From: Anabaena sp051781005
Lineage (GTDB): Bacteria; Cyanobacteriota; Cyanobacteriia; Cyanobacteriales; Nostocaceae
NCBI RefSeq assembly: GCF_051781005.1
Contig: NZ_JBPWOA010000019.1
Location: 206,943-270,942 of the forward strand
Length of the DNA: 64,000 nucleotides
Direction: 5' to 3'
The notes under the pieces were generated by a model. It searched no databases. It was not told the origin of the DNA and worked only from the letters and a program-made list of their open reading frames with translations. Of the stretch, positions 17,182-23,713 are shown in pieces. Both the position numbers and the translations under genes were made by a program. Positions within the stretch are counted from its first letter, which is position 1. Every line of letters starts with the position of its first letter.

Positions 17182-18096
17182 ATGAACAAAATATCAGATC
17201 CAGATAATTTTACACCCCAACAAACACAAGATGGTTCTTTTACCTTCTTTTCGGAAGAATTTGAAGAGGCTTTTCACAGCCATTTTGGAGCTAGACAAGA
17301 GACTTATTTGAAGTTTGTACTTCCTAGTCAAGTCCAGAAAGCAGCCGGAAATGGAATAGTCAGGATCTTAGATGTTTGTTATGGTCTAGGATACAACACA
17401 GCCGCCGCTTTACAGGTAATTTGGGAGGCAAATCCCATTTGTTATGTTGAAGTCATTGGTTTAGAAATAAATCCAGCAGTCCCCAAAGCAGCCATTAACC
17501 AGCGTATATTCTATGATTGGGACTATGAGTTTAGACAAATCCTGAGTGAACTAGCTTTTAAGCATCAATCTTATACAGAACGCTTGAAAGCAAAGTTACT
17601 CATAGGTGATGCTAGAGAATCAATTCAGATATTACATCAGTCAGGTTTCCAAGCTGATGCCATTTTTCTTGACCCCTTTTCACCACCGCAATGTCCGCAG
17701 TTATGGACTGTGGAATTTATACAAAAACTCGCCTTGTGTTTACATCAAAATGGCTTAATAGCGACTTATTCCTGTGCTGCGGCTGTACGCACTGCACTTT
17801 TAGCAGCTGGCTTAGTTATAGGTTCTACAACACCCATAGGAAGGCATACACCTGGTACTATAGCAGCATATCCCAAAGATGAGTCGGTGGATAGTTGGGG
17901 AGATGAGGACGAAGAAATTATTCCAATTCCTCCTCTTTCGGAAGAGGAAAAAGAACATTTACAAACTCGTGCGGCTATTCCTTATCGTGATCCTCAATTG
18001 AGAGATGCTGCTGAAGTTATAATTAGGCGACGACAACAAGAGCAAAAAGCTTCTGTTTTAGAATCTACCTCTCAGTGGAAAAAAAGGTGGAATTAA
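17182..18096 (+). CDS. mnmD: MnmD-like tRNA methyltransferase (MnmC methyltransferase domain)
   Basis: This 304-residue SAM-dependent methyltransferase matches the MTase half of MnmC, which makes the final methylation of (5-methylaminomethyl)-2-thiouridine at tRNA position 34. The SAM motif is RILDVCYGLGYNTAAAL (about 54-70). The acidic second strand is VEVIGLEINP, and the catalytic-pocket motif is DAIFLDPFSPPQCPQLW (about 158-174), equivalent to the DAWFLDGFAPAKNPEMW block of MnmC. The FAD-dependent oxidase half of bifunctional MnmC is absent, as usual for stand-alone MnmD proteins. A charged C-terminal extension (about 235-304) is unusual. Confidence 0.82.
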   Translation: MNKISDPDNFTPQQTQDGSFTFFSEEFEEAFHSHFGARQETYLKFVLPSQVQKAAGNGIVRILDVCYGLGYNTAAALQVIWEANPICYVEVIGLEINPAVPKAAINQRIFYDWDYEFRQILSELAFKHQSYTERLKAKLLIGDARESIQILHQSGFQADAIFLDPFSPPQCPQLWTVEFIQKLALCLHQNGLIATYSCAAAVRTALLAAGLVIGSTTPIGRHTPGTIAAYPKDESVDSWGDEDEEIIPIPPLSEEEKEHLQTRAAIPYRDPQLRDAAEVIIRRRQQEQKASVLESTSQWKKRWN

Positions 18097-18304
18097 AATA
18101 TTTTGTCATTCGTATGACATACAAACACCCCTCCCCGCAAGCGAGGTAGAGGCTATGATAACTATGATGTACCGGATCTGATGTGATTAGGGAACGCTAT
18201 ATAATTTGTTAAAATTTCAGTCTGTATTGATTAACTGATATGATTTGAGTCTGATTCGGAAAATACTAAAAAGATTGTTCATTGTAATTTACTGATATTT
18301 AATT

Positions 18305-19660
18305 ATGGTTGTTGTAGCAATTCTCGCAGCAGGAAAAGGAACAAGAATGAAATCGAATCTGCCTAAAGTTTTACATTCTTTGGGTGGAAAATCTTTAGTT
18401 GAGCGCGTTATTGAAAGCGTCGAACCTCTTTCACCTTCACACAGGTTAGTGATTGTTGGATATCAGTCTCAAGAAGTGAAAACTGCTTTGGTGTCAATTC
18501 CTGCATTGGAGTTTGTGGAACAGACTGTACAATTAGGTACAGGTCATGCTATTCAGCAATTAATTCCCCATTTAGAAGGTTATACTGGCGATTTGTTGAT
18601 TTTGAATGGTGATGTACCTTTGTTGCGTACAGAAACTTTGAAAAATCTTTTACAAACCCACAAAGAAAACCAAAATTCCTGTACTATTCTGACTGCACAG
18701 TTATCAAATCCTCAAGGCTACGGCAGGGTTTTTTGTGATAGTGATGGTGTTGTGCAACAAATGGTTGAAGATAAAGATTGCACTTCTAGCCAAAAAGAAA
18801 ATAATCGCGTTAATGCCGGAATTTATTGTTTCCGTTGGCCAGATTTAGCAAGGTTTCTGCCTCAATTAGAAGCTAATAATGCCCAGAAAGAATATTATCT
18901 CACAGATGCTGTTACCCAAGTGGGTAAAGTGATGGCTGTAGATGTGAAAGATTATCAAGAAATTTTAGGAATTAATGATAGATTGCAGTTAGCTACGGCT
19001 AACGATATTCTGCAAAGACGTATTAAGGAAAAATGGTTATTAGCAGGTGTGACGCTGATTGATCCGGCAAGTATTACTATTGATGAAACGGTTGAATTAC
19101 AGCCAGATGTAATTATTGAACCTCAAACCCACTTGCGTGGTAAGACTGTGATTCAGTCCGGTAGTCGCATTGGACCTGGGAGTTTAATTGAAAATAGCGA
19201 TTTGGGTGGAAATGTGACTGTTCAGTATTCTGTAATCACGGATAGCTTTGTCCAGGAGGGAACTAAGATTGGTCCCTATGCTCATTTGCGTGGTCATGCA
19301 GAAGTGGGTGCTAATTGTCGAATTGGTAATTTTGTGGAGTTGAAAAACACGCAATTGGGCGATCGCACTAATGTAGCTCATTTATCCTATTTAGGCGATA
19401 CTACAGCCGGAACTCAAGTCAATATCGGTGCGGGGACAATTACTGCAAACTACGACGGTGTGAAGAAACATCGGACAAGAATAGGCGATCGCACCAAAAC
19501 AGGTTCTAATAGTGTTTTAGTTGCACCTATTATTGTGGGCAATGATGTCTACATAGCCGCAGGTTCAACGGTGACAGAAGATGTCGCTAATGATTCTTTG
19601 GTAATTGCACGGAGTCGTCAAGTTGTAAAACCAGGTTGGCGGAAAAAAACTGAAAGTTGA
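18305..19660 (+). CDS. glmU: Bifunctional UDP-GlcNAc pyrophosphorylase / GlcN-1-P acetyltransferase
   Basis: This 451-residue enzyme makes UDP-N-acetylglucosamine for peptidoglycan and envelope sugars. The N-terminal nucleotidyltransferase carries LAAGKGTRMKSNLPKVLH (residues 6-23) and the substrate-loop GTGHAIQQ and NGDVPLL. The C-terminal half is a left-handed beta-helix of hexapeptide repeats with the acetyltransferase histidine region NYDGVKKHRTRIGD and the acetyl-CoA segment GSNSVLVAPIIVGNDVYIAAGS. Both active sites are intact. It is followed by a clean intrinsic terminator, so it is the last or only gene of its transcript. Confidence 0.97.
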   Translation: MVVVAILAAGKGTRMKSNLPKVLHSLGGKSLVERVIESVEPLSPSHRLVIVGYQSQEVKTALVSIPALEFVEQTVQLGTGHAIQQLIPHLEGYTGDLLILNGDVPLLRTETLKNLLQTHKENQNSCTILTAQLSNPQGYGRVFCDSDGVVQQMVEDKDCTSSQKENNRVNAGIYCFRWPDLARFLPQLEANNAQKEYYLTDAVTQVGKVMAVDVKDYQEILGINDRLQLATANDILQRRIKEKWLLAGVTLIDPASITIDETVELQPDVIIEPQTHLRGKTVIQSGSRIGPGSLIENSDLGGNVTVQYSVITDSFVQEGTKIGPYAHLRGHAEVGANCRIGNFVELKNTQLGDRTNVAHLSYLGDTTAGTQVNIGAGTITANYDGVKKHRTRIGDRTKTGSNSVLVAPIIVGNDVYIAAGSTVTEDVANDSLVIARSRQVVKPGWRKKTES

Positions 19661-19670
19661 AGTTTCGTAG

Positions 19671-19694
19671 GGTGCGTTCCTAACGCACCTTTTT
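19671..19694 (+). terminator. Intrinsic terminator of glmU
   Basis: The perfect stem GGTGCGTT/AACGCACC with loop CCT is followed by five T residues, 10 bases after the glmU stop codon. Confidence 0.85.
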
Positions 19695-19775
19695 ACGCAG
19701 AAATTTGATTAATGCTTATTTTATCAATTATCTGTTCTCGTACCTAATTGGCAGTAACTACAACTATTTGCTTCT

Positions 19776-20111
19776 TTACAGATATTCAATTCTATTCTTC
19801 ATCTCCTCAAGATTAGCGACTTCATAAAGCAAGATCAGCATCCGAATGATGTAACCAATTGATTTTGTATCTTTACGACAATAAACAATGCCACTATGAT
19901 CAACTCCTTGATGATTGAGAATCAGAAAATCATCATCGTGTGTAACTAGCACGCGAGACTGTTCGTTAGCAAAATCTAACTGCACTTGATCACTCTTTGC
20001 TAAAAGATTTGCCCCCTGTGTAGTCGTCACGTCAATACCAGCCTGTCTCAAAGCTAAAGCAATATCAGGATCAACATTTTCATCGAGGTGAAATTGAATG
20101 CGTCTAGGCAT
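19776..20111 (-). CDS. DUF5615 PIN-like toxin
   Basis: This 111-residue PIN-like nuclease is of the Mut7-C/DUF5615 group, usually the toxin of a type II pair with a DUF433 antitoxin. The N-terminal acidic motif is FHLDENVDPDIALALRQAGI (residues 7-26), and a second acidic cluster, VTHDDDFLIL (about 59-68), would complete the metal site. The start overlaps the end of the upstream DUF433 gene by eight bases, so the two are translationally coupled. The expected activity is RNA cleavage; the target is unknown. Confidence 0.85.
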   Translation of the reverse strand: MPRRIQFHLDENVDPDIALALRQAGIDVTTTQGANLLAKSDQVQLDFANEQSRVLVTHDDDFLILNHQGVDHSGIVYCRKDTKSIGYIIRMLILLYEVANLEEMKNRIEYL

Positions 20112-20418
20112 ATTTTCTCATAGCATCGAGTTTTTCCTGTAACAGCGAAGGACTATTGAGACTTTCTATTTCAGCATAAGCTTCTGCATCGGCAATTTGC
20201 TGGTCAATTTCGTTCCGATGCTCATAGTAAAATGCTATAGCTACATGAACTGATGCTAGTGAAAGCTGATATTTACCAGCAATTTCTTCTAAAGAATGCC
20301 CCATGCGAAGATACATAATGGCAACATCAGCAACTGTAATTCTTGTTCCAGTGATACGCGGCTTACCACTACGAATTCCAGGAGTAAGTTCAATATAATT
20401 GCCCAAGTTGTTTTCCAT
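20104..20418 (-). CDS. DUF433 antitoxin
   Basis: This 104-residue protein has the DUF433 core GIRSGKPRITGTRITVADVA (about 14-33), which contains a winged helix-like DNA-binding element, followed by a helical tail that would bind the toxin. It is first in the two-gene operon, overlapping the DUF5615 toxin by eight bases. Autoregulation by binding its own promoter is usual for this family; the promoter region lies between 20419 and the MITE at 20567. Confidence 0.85.
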   Translation of the reverse strand: MENNLGNYIELTPGIRSGKPRITGTRITVADVAIMYLRMGHSLEEIAGKYQLSLASVHVAIAFYYEHRNEIDQQIADAEAYAEIESLNSPSLLQEKLDAMRKYA

Positions 20419-21038
20419 AAATATTTTTATTTAGTAGAAATTAGCTTTAGTTTAACCAAATCTCTATACTTATTGCTAAATTGGTTAATTTTTCACTGTC
20501 GGCAGTTTCTTAGAGTGTGTTCCTGACTCCTGAATTCTACTGTATCTCACGTCCACCTACTTATTCAGGACTTACGCAAAATATCTCTCAAACCCTCTTT
20601 CCTATGCCTACTGTCCCGTAAGGGATACGTGGTTCATTCTTCCGTGACTTGTGCGTAAGTCCTATTATTAAAAAAATCCCCCACGGTTAATGTGAAATTC
20701 AAAAAAACATATTTAGGTATTTTTGTCAACTCGTAATATCAGTAACTTTACAAAAGTTCGTGGTATTGTTACAGTTCTTTACAGATAAAGATAAATCGCT
20801 AATCAAAGAACTGCATAAATTAAGTGCAGTTTAATTATGAACCAGCAAAGGTAAACCCATACCTTCAGGTTAAACTAAATATTGATGTGCATAACAGTCC
20901 CTAGTGTAGCTGCGGCTCCTATGTAAATAGACTTAGTGTGCGCCAGCAGCAGTTTTGACCAGAACATTATCAGCTTAAAGGTTCTGTGTGGGAATTTTGA
21001 AAGCTACAAATTAACAAACATTATTGGAGATTTTGATT
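20419..21038. other. Intergenic region upstream of ocp
   Basis: About 620 bases carry the divergent promoters of the DUF433/DUF5615 pair and ocp. It contains a 97-base MITE (20567-20663, listed) and otherwise AT-rich sequence. A ribosome-binding site (TTGGAGA) lies about eight bases before the ocp ATG at 21039. I could not identify a specific light-response element. Confidence 0.5.
20567..20663. mobile_element. MITE-like element with AGGACTTACGCA ends
   Basis: The perfect 12-bp inverted repeats AGGACTTACGCA and TGCGTAAGTCCT bound 97 bases with no open frame. An internal GTCCCGTAAGGGATACG palindrome is typical of cyanobacterial interspersed repeats. The parent transposase is not in the window. 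Confidence 0.75.
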
Positions 21039-22010
21039 ATGACCTTGACTATCCAATCTGCTCAAAGTATTTTTTCTAACACTCAAGTTCCTAGCTTAAT
21101 TCCAGCAACAATCGCCTTATTCGATCAACTCAATGTAGATGATCAACTTGCATATCTTTGGTATGCGTACACTGAAATGGGTAAAACAATTACCCCCGCA
21201 GCACCTGGAGCCGCACGTCTGCAACTAGCAGAAAGTTTGCTCACCCAAATTAAGCTCATGTCTCCTGAAGAGCAAACAAAAGTTATGCGCGATCTTGCTA
21301 GTCGTGCTGACACTCCTATCAGCCGTTCTTACGGATTCTTCAGTGTTAATACCAAACTGGCTTTCTGGTATGAGTTAGGAGAATTGATGAAAAAGGGTCT
21401 CGTCACTCCTATTCCAGTGGGTTATCAAATGTCTCCTGGTGTGAAAGTAGTGCTGGAAGCAACCCAGAAACTTGATCAGGGTCAACAAATCACAGTACTG
21501 CGTAACACCGTAGTCAACATGGGATTTGATACTTCTGAACTTGCTCCTAGCAGTTATCCAAAAGCAGATGCAGAACCTGCTTTCCAACGGACAACTCCTA
21601 GCATTTCTTCAGTCAAGATTGAGGGTGTGACAGAGCCAGCGGTATTGGGCTACATTGAAGCAATGAATGCAGATAACTTTGATGCTGCGATCGCTTTATT
21701 CACCCCTGATGGTGCGCTACAACCACCATTCCAAAAGCCAATTGTTGGCACTCAGGCGATCGCTAAATATATGCGTGAAGAAGCTCAAGGACTCAACATG
21801 ATGCCACAACAAGGTATCTGCGAAGTCCGTGGAGATGGCTCCAAACAGCTAAAAATCACAGGTGTAGTGCAAACACCTTGGTTTGGTGTCACCGTAGGTA
21901 TGAATATTGCGTGGCGCTTTCTTATCAATCCCGAAGGAAAAATCTTCTTTGTTGCGATCGATATGTTGGCATCTCCCCAAGAGTTATTACAACTGACTCG
22001 CGTTCAATAA
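21039..22010 (+). CDS. ocp: Orange carotenoid protein (photoprotection)
   Basis: The 323-residue OCP binds a ketocarotenoid and, when activated by blue-green light, quenches phycobilisome excitation. The N-terminal helical domain (about 15-155) is followed by a linker and an NTF2-like C-terminal domain (about 195-315). Key residues are present: the Arg of VLRNTVVNMGF (salt-bridge Arg155 equivalent) and Glu of MREEAQGL (Glu244 equivalent), and the carotenoid hydrogen-bond pair Tyr in LGYIEAMNA and Trp in NIAWRF. An upstream in-frame ATG at 21024 adds five residues; the ATG at 21039 has the ribosome-binding site. No fluorescence recovery protein (frp) gene is next to it, so it may be one of the FRP-independent paralogues, but subgroup assignment needs a tree. 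Confidence 0.95.
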   Translation: MTLTIQSAQSIFSNTQVPSLIPATIALFDQLNVDDQLAYLWYAYTEMGKTITPAAPGAARLQLAESLLTQIKLMSPEEQTKVMRDLASRADTPISRSYGFFSVNTKLAFWYELGELMKKGLVTPIPVGYQMSPGVKVVLEATQKLDQGQQITVLRNTVVNMGFDTSELAPSSYPKADAEPAFQRTTPSISSVKIEGVTEPAVLGYIEAMNADNFDAAIALFTPDGALQPPFQKPIVGTQAIAKYMREEAQGLNMMPQQGICEVRGDGSKQLKITGVVQTPWFGVTVGMNIAWRFLINPEGKIFFVAIDMLASPQELLQLTRVQ

Positions 22011-22132
22011 CATAGACATAGGATGAAAATATGTAGAGATGCTTTATTGAACGTCTCTACAATAGCTTGAAAACCTTCTAGAGACGTTCCACCGGAACGT
22101 CTCTACAATCATTTTCACTCCTATGTCTAATG
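22011..22132. mobile_element. MITE-like element directly after the ocp stop
   Basis: The ends CATAGACATAGGATGAAAAT and ATTTTCACTCCTATGTCTAATG are near-perfect inverted repeats, starting at the base after the ocp stop codon. Inside are two further hairpins of the GTAGAGACGTTCC/GGAACGTCTCTAC type. Besides being an element it could act as a strong 3'-end structure for both converging genes. Confidence 0.7.
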
Positions 22133-22144
22133 GTTGTAGAAAAA

Positions 22145-23098
22145 TCAACAATAACCAATCAATTGGCCATCATTCCATTCCAAAGTATCGCCAATTGTTT
22201 CGCCATTGTGGTAGGCGGCCAGTAATATTTCGCTAGTTTTACCATAGGATATCGTTCCAGTCGCATCAAGAGCGATCGCACCCAAATCTCTGTCATTCTT
22301 ACTAGCTTCAGTAAATGAACGCAACATCGCCTCTTGCAAAGACATTCCATCACTAACACGAATAACAATCTTGGCAGCTAAACACTCATCAATGATGTCT
22401 TCGCCAATTCCAGTACAGCTAACCCCAGCATATTTAGTCGCATAATTTCCCGCAGGCATCGCAGAATCACTGACCCTACCAATGCGTTCAAAGCCTTTAC
22501 CACCAGTAGAAGTACCAGCCGCCAACTTACCATAGCCATCTAAAGCCACCACACCAATCGTACCCCTTCCCGCATTAGAGCTTTCTGCTATTTCCGGTTC
22601 TGCAACCACCCCAGCCATAGTCCTTTTAAAATTATCTTGACGTTCTTCCATCCATTCTTTCAGCCGCAAATCAGTTAAAGCATTGTAACTGGGAACTTGT
22701 AGCTCTCGTGCCAACTCCGCTGAACCGTAATCAGACAATACCCGATCTGGAGAGCTTTGCAGAAATAGCGCCATTTCAATTGGGTTTTTTACCCGTGAGA
22801 CATTAATCACACCACTAAAACGCCCTGATGTACTATCCATCAGAGAAGCACTCATGCGGATTTGACCATCAGATTGTAATACCGAACCTGTACCAGCGTT
22901 AAAGCGGGGATTATCCTCTAACATTTGGCAACCCCGGACTACAGCTTCTGAAGCATTCGCACCCTTAACCAATAGAGAGTAGACTTCAGCGATGATTGTG
23001 GAGAGCGAGTTGCGTACAGCCTCCAATCCTCCCTTACCTTGGAGAGAACTACCAGCCCCACCATGAATAATTAATTTAGGTTGTACTTGTAATATCAT
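22145..23098 (-). CDS. iaaA: Isoaspartyl peptidase / plant-type L-asparaginase
   Basis: The 317-residue Ntn-hydrolase precursor cleaves itself into two subunits and degrades isoaspartyl dipeptides and asparagine. The N-terminus KLIIHGGAGS is diagnostic. The autoprocessing site and nucleophile are in GRGTIGVVALDGYGKLAAGT (Thr about residue 181), and the substrate-anchoring region is CTGIGEDIIDECLAAKIV. Length matches the family. In cyanobacteria this enzyme also processes beta-aspartyl-arginine from cyanophycin, which would fit a nitrogen-storing organism; the sequence here does not prove it. It converges on ocp. Confidence 0.92.
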   Translation of the reverse strand: MILQVQPKLIIHGGAGSSLQGKGGLEAVRNSLSTIIAEVYSLLVKGANASEAVVRGCQMLEDNPRFNAGTGSVLQSDGQIRMSASLMDSTSGRFSGVINVSRVKNPIEMALFLQSSPDRVLSDYGSAELARELQVPSYNALTDLRLKEWMEERQDNFKRTMAGVVAEPEIAESSNAGRGTIGVVALDGYGKLAAGTSTGGKGFERIGRVSDSAMPAGNYATKYAGVSCTGIGEDIIDECLAAKIVIRVSDGMSLQEAMLRSFTEASKNDRDLGAIALDATGTISYGKTSEILLAAYHNGETIGDTLEWNDGQLIGYC

Positions 23099-23186
23099 TT
23101 ATCTGCGTTTGAGTAGCTTTAACAGTTATCAGTTATCAGTTATCAGTTATAAATTGTCAATTATCTTCCCACTCCCCAATTCCCAA

Positions 23187-23348
23187 TTACTTATCTCCTT
23201 TAGCCTCAGAACGACGACGACGACAACGTTCTGAGCAATATTTAACTTCATCCCAACAATCTTCCCATTTTTTGCGCCAACTAAAGGGACGTTGACATAC
23301 TGCACATATTTTTTCCGGTAAATCAGATTTAGAACGAACACGTCCCAT
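23187..23348 (-). CDS. DUF2256 small zinc-ribbon-like protein
   Basis: This 53-residue protein is too short for many gene finders and overlaps an unrelated 64-codon frame. It reads MGRVRSKSDLPEKICAVCQR, then PFSWRKKWEDCWDEVKYCSE and RCRRRRSEAKGDK. Four cysteines (CxxC at 15/18; CxxxC at 38/42) plus the basic C-terminus and PFSWRKKW core match DUF2256, a small widespread family of unknown function that probably binds zinc. It is just upstream of the isoaspartyl peptidase gene on the same strand (88-base gap holding ATCAGTT repeats). Confidence 0.88.
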   Translation of the reverse strand: MGRVRSKSDLPEKICAVCQRPFSWRKKWEDCWDEVKYCSERCRRRRSEAKGDK

Positions 23349-23391
23349 TTGAAGTATTAAGTAGGGTTTGCTGAAAAATTTATCTGTGTTC

Positions 23392-23468
23392 GCGCAGCGT
23401 GACGTAAGTCATGGGCTAGGAGTTCAGGAGTTCAGAAGTTCAGAAGTATGGCTTACGCCACGCTACGC
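23392..23468. repeat. Inverted repeat with tandem AGTTCAG core
   Basis: GCGCAGCGTGACGTAAGTCAT and ATGGCTTACGCCACGCTACGC are inverted with three mismatches, and the loop holds GGAGTTCA/AGAAGTTCAG tandem units. It is a typical interspersed repeat of filamentous cyanobacteria; no gene is present between 23349 and 23713. Confidence 0.55.
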
Positions 23469-23526
23469 TATCAGGAGGAGTTGGAAGAAGGTAGGAATAG
23501 TATCGAGCCTGGAAAAGTTGTCAAAA

Positions 23527-23670
23527 TAATTCGTAATTGATAATTCGTAATTCGTAAGTGCAATCAGTGGTAGGTTCAAGCCTCCACTGATTGTAGACCA
23601 CTAAATCTTGGATTTAGTGGGGGCTTCTACCCTCTTTAATTACGAATTACGAATTACGAATTAGTAATTA
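23527..23670. repeat. Composite palindrome: STRR flanks around a pseudoknot-forming core
   Basis: The left flank carries TAATTCG/TAATTCGTAA heptamer repeats and the right flank the exact reverse (TTACGAATTACGAATTACGA). The core (23562-23626) has a 9-bp stem AATCAGTGG/CCACTGATT, then GTAGACC, then an 8-bp stem ACTAAATC/GATTTAGT, then GGGGGCTT, which can pair with AAGCCT in the first loop as a pseudoknot. The core resembles the motif at 9262-9337. Confidence 0.6.
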
Positions 23671-23713
23671 TTTGGTCAGTTTTTGATGCCATCATCCTTT
23701 CACTCTCCTAAGA

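Noticed and set aside
23147..23341. 64-codon minus-strand frame with a VVVVVV run
   Set aside because: It is the out-of-frame shadow of the DUF2256 gene at 23187-23348.
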